A stretch of DNA of 64,000 nt from Planctomycetaceae bacterium (GCA_003153375.1 PLYM01000046.1:1-64000), one strand, 5' to 3'. Numbered from the stretch's first letter, positions 38,139-46,907 are shown. The notes: a model not told the origin generated them from the letters alone. Translations and numbers: made by a program.

Positions 38139-39212
38139 CTAGCGCCGCTGGGGCAACGGATCATGCTCGTCTTCGATCTCGCCGACGATTTCCTCGACGA
38201 TATCTTCCAGCGTGATCAGCCCCAAGGTCCGGCCGTCCTTGTCGCGCACCACGGCCATCGGACGCCGCTGGCGGCGAAACTGACGCAGCACTTCCGAGAT
38301 CGGCCGCTCGGGACCCACGAAAATCGCCGGGTACATCGCGTCGTCCAGCACCACCATGCCCCGCAGGCTAAATAGATGGAACAGATCCTTGGTGTTGACG
38401 ATGCCCACGATGTGGTCGAAATCCCCCTCGAACACCGGCATCCGCGTGTGGGCCCCCTCGCGCACCGCCTCGAGAATCCTTTCCTGCGGCATGTGCAGTT
38501 CGAGCGCGGCCATCCGCTCGCGCGGCACCAGGCAGTCGCGCACCAGCTTGGCTGGCAGGCGAAACACGTTGCGCACATACTCGGCCTGATCGCGCGGCAA
38601 CACGCCGGCGCGGCGCGTCTCCTCGATGATCATGCCCAGTTCCTCGACCGAGTGGACCATTTGATGCCCGCTCAAGGGCTCAAAGCCCAGCAGTCGCACC
38701 ACGCCGTTGCCCAGGCCGTTCATCACGACGATAAACGGCCGCATGACCAGCGAGAACCACAGCAACGGCCGCGCCAACCACAGGCTCACCACGTCGGGAC
38801 GCCCCAGGGCGATGGCCTTGGGCACCAACTCGCCGATGATGACGTGCAGGAACGTGATCAGCGCGAACGCCAGGATCGTGGCCACGGTGTGCGCGGCCAC
38901 GTACGAGCCCTCCTCGGGCAGAAAACTGAACAACGGCACGATCAGCCGCGCCATCGAGGGCTCGCCCGTCCAGCCGAGCGCCAGGCTGGCCAACGTGATA
39001 CCTAATTGCGTGGCCGCCACGGCGTTGTCCAGATGGTCGATCGCGTATTTGACCGCCCCCGACCCGACCCGCCGATGGTTGATCATTTCGTCGACGCGCG
39101 TGCGGCGCACCGCCACCAAGGCGAACTCGGCCGCCACGAAGAAGGCGTTCAGCAACACCAACGCCGGAACGGCCAGCAGGCCGAGCCAGCTCCAGACAAC
39201 CTCCATATTCAT
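38139..39212 (-). CDS. CNNM/HlyC-CorC family membrane protein with CBS domains
   Basis: A 357-residue inner-membrane protein. The N-terminal CNNM domain (DUF21) has about four hydrophobic segments and the typical phrases LLNAFFVAAEFALVAVRRTRV and AATQLGITLASLALGWTGEP. A CBS pair follows (VPRERMAALELHMPQERILE and the second half ending LGLITLEDIVEEIVGEIEDEHD). The C-terminal CorC/HlyC domain of longer relatives is absent, so the protein stops shortly after the second CBS. Members are implicated in Mg2+/Co2+ homeostasis, although many are annotated as haemolysins. Confidence 0.9.
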   Translation of the reverse strand: MNMEVVWSWLGLLAVPALVLLNAFFVAAEFALVAVRRTRVDEMINHRRVGSGAVKYAIDHLDNAVAATQLGITLASLALGWTGEPSMARLIVPLFSFLPEEGSYVAAHTVATILAFALITFLHVIIGELVPKAIALGRPDVVSLWLARPLLWFSLVMRPFIVVMNGLGNGVVRLLGFEPLSGHQMVHSVEELGMIIEETRRAGVLPRDQAEYVRNVFRLPAKLVRDCLVPRERMAALELHMPQERILEAVREGAHTRMPVFEGDFDHIVGIVNTKDLFHLFSLRGMVVLDDAMYPAIFVGPERPISEVLRQFRRQRRPMAVVRDKDGRTLGLITLEDIVEEIVGEIEDEHDPLPQRR

Positions 39213-39263
39213 CGCTTGACGGTCTCCCTGAAGCCTGACGCGTCGCGGATCGTGACAAACCGT

Positions 39264-39794
39264 TTAACCGCCGAGCACCTGCAAGATTCCGCGGCAGAAC
39301 TCGGGCAGGTCGTCGGGCTTGCGGCTCGACACGAAGTGCCGGTCGACCACCACCGGCGCGTCCTCCCATAGGGCCCCGGCGTTGACCAGATCGTCCTTGA
39401 TGCCCAGCGAACCCGTGACGCGCACGCCCCGATAGACGCCCGCCGAGATCGGAATCCAACCGCCATGGCAGATCGCCGCCACGAGCTTCGCGGCCTGATC
39501 GAATCCGCGCACCAGATCGAGCACGCGCCGGTCGCGGCGCAGCTTGTCGGGCATGAAGCCGCCGGGAATCACCAGGCCCGAGAAGTCGGCCGTCCGCATC
39601 AACTCGATCGGAGCATCCGAACGGCAAGGATAGCCGTGCTTGCCGCTGTATTGCCGTCCCGCCTCGCCGCCGGCCACGACCACCTCGGCGCCGGCCTCCT
39701 CGAGCCGCAGCTTGGGATACCACAACTCGAGATCCTCGTAGACGTCGTCGACGAACATCAGAATGCGTCGCGATTTGAGCGGCCGGTCGGTCAT
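39264..39794 (-). CDS. DJ-1/PfpI family protein
   Basis: A 176-residue class I glutamine amidotransferase-like protein. The nucleophile elbow AAICHGGWIPISAG contains the expected Cys-His pair, and the glutamate region DDVYEDLELWYP and IPGGFMPDKLRRD match the PfpI/YhbO branch. Relatives are described as stress proteins, glyoxalases or deglycases; the real activity cannot be decided here. It lies 51 bp from the CNNM-like gene on the same strand and may share its transcript. Confidence 0.9.
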   Translation of the reverse strand: MTDRPLKSRRILMFVDDVYEDLELWYPKLRLEEAGAEVVVAGGEAGRQYSGKHGYPCRSDAPIELMRTADFSGLVIPGGFMPDKLRRDRRVLDLVRGFDQAAKLVAAICHGGWIPISAGVYRGVRVTGSLGIKDDLVNAGALWEDAPVVVDRHFVSSRKPDDLPEFCRGILQVLGG

Positions 39795-40053
39795 GGTTCG
39801 CGGTCCAAAAATTCGCCTGGTTACGGGTTGTCAAAACCCTCGCTGAGTAGATTTTGTACCAGGAGCGGTCGCAAACAGCTACGGGTGCGCGCCCGGGGGG
39901 CGATTCGTCCGCACCCCCCACACCGCCGATTCGCCGCTGGCGGACCGCCACGCGGCCGGTTCGCGCAGCTTGTCGGCCACGGCCCGCGGGAATAGATTGC
40001 TCACAGTTCGTCAGGGGACTGGGTTCATTCAAGTAGGCGGGAGAATAAGCAAC

Positions 40054-40851
40054 ATGGCCGACGTGGTGCCTCGGATGGCGGAAGGTCAGCAGCCGCGTTG
40101 GCGTCCAATCGCGTCGCTCGATCGACGGGTGCTGGGCGTGCTGGTCGAAAAGGCCAAGACCACGCCCGACGCCTACCCGCTGTCGATCAATGCGCTGCGG
40201 AGCGGCGTGAACCAGAAGAACAACCGCTTTCCGCTGATGGAAGTCGAGATCGAGGACCTCGAAGAGCCGCTCTCGCGGCTGCGAGCCCTGGGCGCCGTCA
40301 CCGAAGTGCAAGGCAGCAGCCGCGTGGCCCGTTATCGTCACCACGCCTACGAGTGGCTGGGGGTCGACAAGACCGAGTTGGCGGTGATGGCCGAGCTGCT
40401 GCTGCGCGGCGCGCAGACCGAAGGCGAGCTGCGCGGCCGAGCAGCCCGCATGGAGCCGATCGCCGACGTGGCCGCCCTGCGGCCGATCTTGAATTCGCTC
40501 AAAGCCAAGAACCTGATCATCTCGCTCACGCCCGAGGGTCGCGGCCACATGCTGACCCACGCCCTGTACGAACCCCGCGAGCTGGACAAGGTGCGTGCCG
40601 AGGCCCAGGCCGGCGCCGTTCACGAAGCCGCCGAAGCGCCCAGCGCCCCCCAACGCGTCGCGCCGCCAACCGCACATGCGCCAGCCGCGCACCCGGCGCC
40701 GGTGCAACATGCGCCGCCGGTCGCGACCAGTTCAGGTCACGCCGCCAGCCAGCAGTCGGTCGACGAGCTTCGCCGCGAACTGGAAGAAGTCCGGGCCGAA
40801 ATGGCCAAGCTGCGCAAAGACCTCGACGACCTCTGGTCGAACTTCCGCTAA
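40054..40851 (+). CDS. YceH family protein (DUF480)
   Basis: A 265-residue protein made of two winged-helix domains. The N-terminal part (LDRRVLGVLVEKAKTTPDAYPLSINALRSGVNQKNNR) is the hallmark of YceH. After about residue 185 it has a Pro/Ala/His-rich linker and ends with a coiled-coil segment (VDELRRELEEVRAEMAKLRKDLDDLW), an addition not present in short family members. It may bind DNA, but the function is unknown. The start at ATG 40054 fits the homology. Its TAA stop overlaps the stop of the convergent membrane-protein gene by three bases (CTAA). Confidence 0.88.
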   Translation: MADVVPRMAEGQQPRWRPIASLDRRVLGVLVEKAKTTPDAYPLSINALRSGVNQKNNRFPLMEVEIEDLEEPLSRLRALGAVTEVQGSSRVARYRHHAYEWLGVDKTELAVMAELLLRGAQTEGELRGRAARMEPIADVAALRPILNSLKAKNLIISLTPEGRGHMLTHALYEPRELDKVRAEAQAGAVHEAAEAPSAPQRVAPPTAHAPAAHPAPVQHAPPVATSSGHAASQQSVDELRRELEEVRAEMAKLRKDLDDLWSNFR

Positions 40852-41261
40852 CGCGGCGACCCGGTCGTCTTGTCAGCATTGCCGCCCGCATCCGAGCGGC
40901 GGGTCAACAGCGCCACGGTGATGGCACCCACGCCGGCGGCGAAGATGACGAAGGTCTTTCCATAGGTGATCGCGCCGGCGACCTGGTCGGTGCTCTTTTG
41001 GAGCATCAAGCGCCGATCGGCAGCAATCGTTTTGTAGTCGCCATAGCTGCTGCAGCCGTACCACTGGGTGGACAGCGCGCCGGTCAGCACCATGACGACC
41101 ATGAAGATCCGCGACGCGCGGCCCCACACGGCGCCGGTTCGCGAACCAAACACGGCTTGCACCAGCGCCGCGATCGGGCCGCCCAGCACGTAGTAGAACA
41201 CGACGGCCACGGCGCCACTCACCAACAACCCGCCAAAATAGAAGACGAGGATTTCGGGCAT
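40848..41261 (-). CDS. Hypothetical membrane protein, second of a pair
   Basis: A 137-residue protein with three hydrophobic segments (residues about 3-27, 48-65 and 98-118). It begins MPEILVFYFGGLLVSGAVAV. A loop with CSSYGDYKTIAADRRLMLQ lies between segments 2 and 3. I do not recognise the family. It starts 3 bp after the stop of the next membrane-protein gene, so translation is probably coupled. Its stop codon overlaps the YceH stop. Confidence 0.7.
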   Translation of the reverse strand: MPEILVFYFGGLLVSGAVAVVFYYVLGGPIAALVQAVFGSRTGAVWGRASRIFMVVMVLTGALSTQWYGCSSYGDYKTIAADRRLMLQKSTDQVAGAITYGKTFVIFAAGVGAITVALLTRRSDAGGNADKTTGSPR

Positions 41262-41264
41262 GTC

Positions 41265-41660
41265 TCATTTCCCCGGTGGACCGGCCTGCTCGCCGCCGCG
41301 CCGCGACATGTGCAAGATGGTGTAGGCCGCCAGCAGTGGCAAAAAAATTGCCAACATCGCATAGATCAGAGAATCCAGCATTTGCTTGAACTTATCGGCG
41401 ACGTTGAAGAACAACGCGACCTCGTCCGTCTTGCTGGCGTTCGCCGGCTGAAACACGACGGCCACCGAAAGAGTCGACGCCAAAAAACCGATCAGAACCA
41501 CGCGCAACCAGAACTCTTCGATCGCCGGCGAGTGAAAAATCTCTTTCAGAAACTCGCGCAGCGGGCGGAGCAAGAACCAGAACAAAAGAAAGGGAACGGC
41601 AAAGCCCAACATCATGCCAAAGGCATACACTTGCACTTCAATTGGCAATGATGCCCGCAT
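41265..41660 (-). CDS. Hypothetical membrane protein, first of a pair
   Basis: A 131-residue protein starting MRASLPIEVQVYAFGMMLGF, preceded by a very strong purine-rich ribosome binding site (GGGAGGGGG in mRNA sense). Three hydrophobic segments are visible (about residues 9-29, 49-68 and 94-115), separated by a charged loop. The family is not recognised. Size and topology resemble the following gene, so the two may form a membrane complex. Confidence 0.72.
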   Translation of the reverse strand: MRASLPIEVQVYAFGMMLGFAVPFLLFWFLLRPLREFLKEIFHSPAIEEFWLRVVLIGFLASTLSVAVVFQPANASKTDEVALFFNVADKFKQMLDSLIYAMLAIFLPLLAAYTILHMSRRGGEQAGPPGK

Positions 41661-41813
41661 GATTCCCCCTCCCAAACGCATGGACTGGGCCGAGCAAAAC
41701 CGCGACTTCCGGTAGTATACAACCCCAGGGCACCCGTGCGTGCGGACGCCGGCGCGCGCCAGCACCGAAATCGGTGCGTCCGAAACGCCCCTACGCTTCC
41801 CGCTCGTGTCGCG

Positions 41814-43217
41814 TTACTTATTATTCTGCGTCGTGATCGGCAGCTTGTCGGTGCGGAACGGCGAAGCGGGCAGGCCTTCCTTGTTCCACAGGTTCACCAC
41901 CGGGTAGGCGGCCCAGCCATAACGGACCGAGACGGGCGTGGCCACCTTGTCGCTCGATACGACGACCGTGTCGCCTTCGATCTTGGCGGTCGCGTTGTAA
42001 AACTTCTGGTCCTCACCGGCGACGGTGAATCCGGTCAACGGTCCATCCTTGGCCAGCATGCCGCCGCCCAAGTGGGTGAAGTGCAGCACGGCCTTGTCGC
42101 CACTGACGGTCATGCTCTCGAACTGCGGACCCGAGTGCTCGATTGTCTGACCATAGGCCACGGCCCGCGCGGCCAGTGCCAAGCGCTGACCGACCGGCTC
42201 CTTGCGGCGCGGATGGATGTCGCGCTCGTCGCCGACGTCGGTCGTGACCACCAACGACGTCTTGGGCACGTTCTGGCTGACATTTAATTGCGCGTCGCGA
42301 ATCTCGGCCCAGACGCTGTCCGACGGCTCATTGACGATCGCCTGATAGGGAGCGATCTGCACGATCAGGAAGGGAAAATCGCCCTGCGCGAACGTCTCGC
42401 GCCAATTCTTGATCATGGCCGGCAGCAACTTGCGATACTGAAACGCCCGCCCGGCGTTCGATTCGCCCTGATACCAGGTGGCGCCGGCGATCGCATAGGG
42501 CGCCAAGGGAGCGATCATCGAGTTGTACAACATGCTGGCCCCCTGGGGCTTCGACATGTCCTTCAGGTCGGCGTTCGATTCGATCGATTCCTTGCTCATC
42601 CACTGCTCGGCCGCGGTGCCGCCCACATTCGAGGCAATCAACCCCACCGGCACGTCCAACTGCTTTTGCAGATCGCGGCCGAAGAAGTAACCCACGCCCG
42701 AAAAATCGCCGGTCGTCTCCGGACCAGCCACCGACCAATTGCCGACGACGTTCGTCTCGGGCTTATCCGAGCCCTTGCGCGGCACGGTGAACAGGCGAAT
42801 CTTGTCGTTGGCGCTCTTGGCGATCGCGTCGCTGCCGCCGTCGCTCTGCTTGAGCGTCCATTGCATGTTCGATTGACCGCCACAGATCCAAACCTCGCCC
42901 ACCAGAATGTTTTTCAGTTCCACCTTCTGCGAACCCTGCGCGATCGAGAGCGTGTGCGGACCACCAGCGGCCAGCGGCGCCAGGTCCACTCGCCAGCGTC
43001 CGTCCTTCGGCGTGGCCGAGACTTCCTGGCCGGCAATGCTGACGGTCACCTTTTCGGCCTGGTCGGTGGTGCCCCACACCGGCACTTTGACCTTTTGTTG
43101 CAGCACGGCGTTGTCGGTGAACAGCGCGTTGGGTTCGAGCGCAGCCTGGGCCGCATCGGCCAGCACGAGTGCGCACAGCAAACCGCCCACGAGGCGAGCA
43201 ATGGTCCGACGGTTCAT
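41814..43217 (-). CDS. Sialate O-acetylesterase family protein
   Basis: A secreted SGNH-type esterase of 467 residues. The signal peptide MNRRTIARLVGGLLCALVLADAAQA is followed by an Ig-like segment (NALFTDNAVLQQKVKVPVWG) and the catalytic motif VWICGGQSNMQW with the nucleophile serine; ATWYQGESNAG and DERDIHPRRKEPVGQRLA carry the other family blocks, including the Asp-X-X-His near the C terminus. It removes acetyl groups from sialic acids or other sugars. The ATG at 43217 is chosen because it gives the signal peptide. It is divergent from the DUF1080 gene. Confidence 0.93.
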   Translation of the reverse strand: MNRRTIARLVGGLLCALVLADAAQAALEPNALFTDNAVLQQKVKVPVWGTTDQAEKVTVSIAGQEVSATPKDGRWRVDLAPLAAGGPHTLSIAQGSQKVELKNILVGEVWICGGQSNMQWTLKQSDGGSDAIAKSANDKIRLFTVPRKGSDKPETNVVGNWSVAGPETTGDFSGVGYFFGRDLQKQLDVPVGLIASNVGGTAAEQWMSKESIESNADLKDMSKPQGASMLYNSMIAPLAPYAIAGATWYQGESNAGRAFQYRKLLPAMIKNWRETFAQGDFPFLIVQIAPYQAIVNEPSDSVWAEIRDAQLNVSQNVPKTSLVVTTDVGDERDIHPRRKEPVGQRLALAARAVAYGQTIEHSGPQFESMTVSGDKAVLHFTHLGGGMLAKDGPLTGFTVAGEDQKFYNATAKIEGDTVVVSSDKVATPVSVRYGWAAYPVVNLWNKEGLPASPFRTDKLPITTQNNK

Positions 43218-43443
43218 CGAGGTGTCTCCTGGTTCATTCTCGTGTTTCCGGTCTCTCGCCGTCCGGGGCACAGACGGCCCAGCCCCGGGCAACACGGCCC
43301 CAATTTACACTTCCCAGCCTTCGCCTGCACGCCCCCCAAAACCGAGAATGCGACCCCTTCCCGAGATTCGCCGCGGCCACGTATCGGCGGCGTCGACGCG
43401 GCGGCTTGCATCCCCCCGGGGGCCGGTCCAGAATACCTTGATC

Positions 43444-43467
43444 CTGCCGGTTTTTTTGCACCGGCAG
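43444..43467 (+). promoter_or_regulatory. Leader hairpin before the DUF1080 gene
   Basis: CTGCCGGT and ACCGGCAG form a perfect 8-bp stem around the loop TTTTTTGC, ending 25 bp before the ATG at 43493. It could be part of the mRNA leader or an attenuator; there is no T-run directly after it. Confidence 0.4.
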
Positions 43468-43492
43468 CCTACCTCAGGCGGAGAACTCGACC

Positions 43493-44488
43493 ATGCACCG
43501 TGCGCGCTATGGGCTGCTGGCCCTGATCGGCTGTGGACTTCTGGGAATCGCGAGCGTCACCCGCGCGGCCGACGCCAAGGTGTCGGGCCCCGACGATCCC
43601 GATTTCAAGTACCAGGGCGAGTACCTCGGCACGCTCAAGACCGGGGACATGGACGAGGGATTCAAGCTGGGCGTGCAAGTCATCGCCCTGGGCGGCGGCA
43701 AGTTTCGCGCGGTGGCCTATCCCGGCGGACTGCCCGGCGCCGGTTGGGAGGGCAACGAGAGCCACGCGGTCGACGGGGCCCTGAAGGACGGCGTGCTCGA
43801 GATCGAGCCCGGCGAAGGGGGGCACGCCCGCGGGCAGGTCAAGAATGGCGTGCTGACCGTGATCCTGGGCGAAGACCAGGTGCTCGGCGATTTGAAAAAG
43901 GTCGAACGCAAAAGCCCCACGCTCGGCGCCGCGCCCCCGGCTGGCGCCACGGTGCTGTTCGATGGCAAGAATGCCGACCAGTTTAGCCCTGGCAAGCTGA
44001 CTTCCGACGGCCTCCTGGCGGCCGGCGCGACCAGCAAGAAAAAGTTTCAAAGCTGCCAGTTACACGTCGAGTTTCAACTGCCGTTCATGCCCACCGCGCG
44101 CGAGCAAGGTCGCGGCAACAGCGGTTGCTACCTGCAAGGCCGCTATGAAGTGCAAATGCTCGACTCGTTCGGCCTCAAGGGTGAGAACAACGAGTGCGGC
44201 GGCATCTATAGCATCAAGGCCCCGGACGTGAATATGTGCTTGCCGCCCTTGGCGTGGCAGACGTATGACATCGATTTCACGGCGGCCACCTACGACGGCG
44301 ACAAGAAGGTCAAGGATGGCACGATGACCGTCAAGCACAATGGCGTGGTCGTGCATGACAAGGTTCCCTTGCCCAAGTCGACCACCGCGGCGCCCGTGCC
44401 CGAGGGTCCCAGCCCGGGGCCGATTTATCTGCAAGATCACGGCAATCCGGTGCGCTATCGCAATATCTGGATCGTGGAAAAGCCATGA
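43493..44488 (+). CDS. DUF1080 (3-keto-disaccharide hydrolase-like) protein
   Basis: A 331-residue exported protein. The signal peptide (to about ...TRAA, residue 26) precedes an N-terminal segment found in planctomycete relatives (FKYQGEYLGTLKTGD), then the DUF1080 concanavalin-like beta-jelly roll starting ATVLFDGKNADQF and including GNSGCYLQGRYEVQMLDSFG and PIYLQDHGNPVRYRNIWI. Some family members cleave 3-keto-disaccharides; others only bind sugar. The partner substrate here is unknown. The MoaD gene follows 7 bp after its stop. Confidence 0.9.
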   Translation: MHRARYGLLALIGCGLLGIASVTRAADAKVSGPDDPDFKYQGEYLGTLKTGDMDEGFKLGVQVIALGGGKFRAVAYPGGLPGAGWEGNESHAVDGALKDGVLEIEPGEGGHARGQVKNGVLTVILGEDQVLGDLKKVERKSPTLGAAPPAGATVLFDGKNADQFSPGKLTSDGLLAAGATSKKKFQSCQLHVEFQLPFMPTAREQGRGNSGCYLQGRYEVQMLDSFGLKGENNECGGIYSIKAPDVNMCLPPLAWQTYDIDFTAATYDGDKKVKDGTMTVKHNGVVVHDKVPLPKSTTAAPVPEGPSPGPIYLQDHGNPVRYRNIWIVEKP

Positions 44489-44495
44489 GCGGCGA

Positions 44496-44759
44496 ATGAC
44501 CGTCATCGTCGAACTTTTTGGCGTCGCGCGGCAGTGCGCTGGGGTGGCGAAGACCGAAGCCCAAGGCGCGCGGCTCGGCGATGTGCTCGTCGATCTGGCC
44601 GGGCGTTTCCCTCGCTTGGCCGCCGAGTGCATCGACGGCAGCCGGCTGCGCCACGGCTACCTGGCTAACCTGAACGGCGCACGATTCATCAGGGATCCGG
44701 CCACGGTCGTGGCGCCCGGCGACTCGCTGCTGATTCTGGCGACCGACGCAGGAGGTTAG
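44496..44759 (+). CDS. moaD: MoaD/ThiS family sulfur carrier protein
   Basis: An 87-residue ubiquitin-like protein ending in the diglycine DAGG, whose C terminus is adenylated and thiocarboxylated so that it can hand sulfur to molybdopterin. It starts MTVIVELFGVARQCAG, as in the MoaD group. The gene starts 7 bp after the DUF1080 stop and ends 53 bp before the aldehyde oxidoreductase gene, so it is probably dedicated to the pterin of that enzyme. Confidence 0.85.
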   Translation: MTVIVELFGVARQCAGVAKTEAQGARLGDVLVDLAGRFPRLAAECIDGSRLRHGYLANLNGARFIRDPATVVAPGDSLLILATDAGG

Positions 44760-44812
44760 CAGCTCATGGCATTTTCCATTCAAGCGAGATCGCCTCGGGC
44801 GGCGCCATCGCC

Positions 44813-46615
44813 ATGAGCACTCCCGGCTATCACGGCTGTTACTTGCGCGTCGACGTGACGAGCGGCGAATCGCAGCGAATTGCCATCGACGAATCGGCGC
44901 TGCGCAACTATCTGGGCGGCAGCGGCCTGGGCGTTTATCTGCTACTGCGCGAAGGCGCGGCGACGGCCGATCCGCTCTCGCCCGAAGCCCCGCTGGCATT
45001 CGTCTACAGCCCCTTGGTCGGCAGCCCGCTGACGACCTCGGCCAAGTTCGCCGTCGTCGGACGCAGCCCGCTGACACACCGCATCAACGATTCGCTCTCG
45101 AGCAGCCATTTTGCCATCGCCGGCAAGCGCACCGGCTGCGATGCCCTGCTCGTGGTCGGCCGGGCGAAGGAGCCCTCGATCCTGATCGTCGACGACGGCC
45201 AGGCGCGGCTCGAACCGGCCGGAGCGCTGTGGGGGCTCGATTGCCCAGCGGCTGAATTGCAACTGCGCGCACGGCTGGGGGCCGACTATCAGGTGGCCGT
45301 GATCGGCCCGGCGGGCGAGCGGCAGGTTCGTTTTGCCACGATCTCACACGACGGCCGACACGCCGGACGCGGCGGCAGCGGCGCCGTGCTGGGCGCCAAG
45401 AACATCAAGGCCATCGCCGTGCGCGGCACGCAACGCACCGCCTGGCACAGCCCGGCCGAGTTGGTCGCGCTGGCCAAACAGCTCTCCGAAAAATCGTTCG
45501 GTCCGGCCACGGCCAAGTATCGCGAGCTGGGCACGGCCACCAACTTGCTGGTCTTCAACCGGCTGGGCGCGCTGCCCACCCGCAACTTTCAACAAGGCAC
45601 GTTCGCCGGTGCCGAGGCCCTCTCGCCGGAGCAAATGGTGCTTGGCCGAGAAAAGACCCGGGCCAGTTGTGCCGCCTGCACCATCGGCTGCGAGCACATC
45701 TATGGGCTGCGCACCACCGGCGAGAAATCTGCGGGCGTGCGGATGGAATACGAAAGCCTGTTCGCGCTCGGCCCCTTGTGCAACGTCGGCGATGCCGACA
45801 CGGTGCTGGCCGCCGCGCGGCGCTGCGACGAGTTGGGCCTCGATACGATCAGCACCGGCGGCACGATCGCCTTTGCCATGGAGTGCGTCGAACGTGGCTT
45901 GCTCGATGAGCCCTGGCTCCAGTTTGGCGACGGCCCCTCGCTGCTACGAGCCATCGAGGCCATCGGCCGCCGTGAAGGTCTGGGCAATCTGGCCGCCGAA
46001 GGCAGCCGGCGGATGGCGCTGGTGATTGGTAAGGACGCGATCGCCTTTGCTCCGCAGGTGAAGGGGCTGGAGATTCCCGGCTACGAACCGCGTGCCCTGC
46101 AAACCATGGCGCTGGGGTTTGCCGTCGGATCGCGCGGGGCCGATCACAACCGCTCGGGAGCCTACGAGGTCGACTTCTCGGAGAGCACCGACCGTCGCCG
46201 GCCGGGCCTCGAGGCGGCGCATGCGGCCGTCGAAACCGAAGACCGGGCAGCCCTGATGGATTCGCTGATCCTCTGCAAATTCCTCCGCGGCGTGTTTGTC
46301 GATTTCTTCGCCGAAGCCTCGGAGATGCTCAACCTGGTGACCGGCTGGAACACCACGCCTGCGGAACTGCGGCAGACGGCTCGGCGGATCGTGACCGCGA
46401 AAAAGCATTTCAACGTGCTGGCAGGCTGGAAGCCGGGGGAAGATACTCTGCCGGCGCGGTTCTTCAACAACCCTCTTCCCGGCGACCCGGCCGCCACCAT
46501 GACGCCCGCGGGACTTCAGGCCCTCATCGAGGCCTACAACACCGCCCGAGGCTGGACGAGCGATGGCTACCCCTCGGTCGAACAACTATCGGGACTCGGC
46601 GAGGTCGTTCCCTAG
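44813..46615 (+). CDS. Aldehyde ferredoxin oxidoreductase family enzyme
   Basis: A 600-residue tungsten/molybdenum bis-pterin enzyme that oxidises aldehydes to acids with ferredoxin as electron acceptor. It begins HGCYLRVDVTSGES as in the family. The N-terminal domain has the AOR phrase AGKRTGCDALLVVGRA; the 4Fe-4S ligands are C286, C289 and C293 (CAACTIGC) with the distal C488 in LILCKFLRG. The pterin-binding stretch RGGSGAVLGAKNIKAIAVRG and LGFAVGSRGADHN are clear. It shares an operon with a MoaD gene. Substrate is unknown; AOR enzymes are usual in anaerobes and archaea, so this is notable in a planctomycete. Confidence 0.93.
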   Translation: MSTPGYHGCYLRVDVTSGESQRIAIDESALRNYLGGSGLGVYLLLREGAATADPLSPEAPLAFVYSPLVGSPLTTSAKFAVVGRSPLTHRINDSLSSSHFAIAGKRTGCDALLVVGRAKEPSILIVDDGQARLEPAGALWGLDCPAAELQLRARLGADYQVAVIGPAGERQVRFATISHDGRHAGRGGSGAVLGAKNIKAIAVRGTQRTAWHSPAELVALAKQLSEKSFGPATAKYRELGTATNLLVFNRLGALPTRNFQQGTFAGAEALSPEQMVLGREKTRASCAACTIGCEHIYGLRTTGEKSAGVRMEYESLFALGPLCNVGDADTVLAAARRCDELGLDTISTGGTIAFAMECVERGLLDEPWLQFGDGPSLLRAIEAIGRREGLGNLAAEGSRRMALVIGKDAIAFAPQVKGLEIPGYEPRALQTMALGFAVGSRGADHNRSGAYEVDFSESTDRRRPGLEAAHAAVETEDRAALMDSLILCKFLRGVFVDFFAEASEMLNLVTGWNTTPAELRQTARRIVTAKKHFNVLAGWKPGEDTLPARFFNNPLPGDPAATMTPAGLQALIEAYNTARGWTSDGYPSVEQLSGLGEVVP

Positions 46616-46670
46616 CGTCCGGATTCGATTTTCGCCAGCCAACGCCCTCACCCGAAATGTCTGTCTGACA

Positions 46671-46698
46671 ATAAAAACAGCCCGCACAAGGCGGGCTG
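46671..46698 (-). terminator. Rho-independent terminator of the 37-residue protein gene
   Basis: On the minus strand an 8-bp stem CAGCCCGC/GCGGGCTG with a 5-nt loop (CTTGT) is directly followed by TTTTTATT. It ends 24 bp after the stop codon of the small gene at 46722-46835. On the plus strand there is no T-run, so it is not a terminator for the oxidoreductase gene. Confidence 0.85.
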
Positions 46699-46721
46699 AA
46701 AAGGAGGGGGATGGAAGGGTC

Positions 46722-46835
46722 TCAAGGAGTCGGCCAGCCGAAGCGGCGTTGAAAGCGAGCCGAGCGGTGTTTCGCGTACCAGTCGCGACGCGATTTGCAG
46801 GGGCTGTGGCGGCGTTTGCGTTTTCCGTCTGGCAT
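46722..46835 (-). CDS. Very small basic protein, 37 residues
   Basis: The reading frame MPDGKRKRRHSPCKSRRDWY, ending ...FGWPTP, encodes a highly basic peptide with one cysteine and several aromatic residues. It is preceded by a perfect Shine-Dalgarno AAGGAG 8 nt before the ATG, followed by a strong terminator, and carries a promoter-like motif shared with three nearby genes (GTAACA, 46902-46907). No hydrophobic segment or signal is visible. Its composition suggests nucleic-acid or ribosome binding, but no family is recognised. A longer frame overlaps it but lacks such signals. Confidence 0.7.
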   Translation of the reverse strand: MPDGKRKRRHSPCKSRRDWYAKHRSARFQRRFGWPTP

Positions 46836-46879
46836 GGCTCGATCTCCTTGTTCGAATGACATTGTCTGTCACTGCCCTC

Positions 46880-46907
46880 CTATGCGGAAAACCAGCCAGG
46901 ATGTTAC
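46880..46907 (-). promoter_or_regulatory. ECF-type promoter motif, copy 1 (37-residue gene)
   Basis: On the minus strand GTAACA (46907-46902) is followed after 15 bp by CGCATAG (46886-46880), ending 44 bp before the ATG. Three further minus-strand copies with the same spacing lie at 50495-50522, 51487-51514 and 52384-52411. Next to it lies TGACA-N5-TGTCA (46857-46871), a short inverted repeat that could be an operator. Confidence 0.5.
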
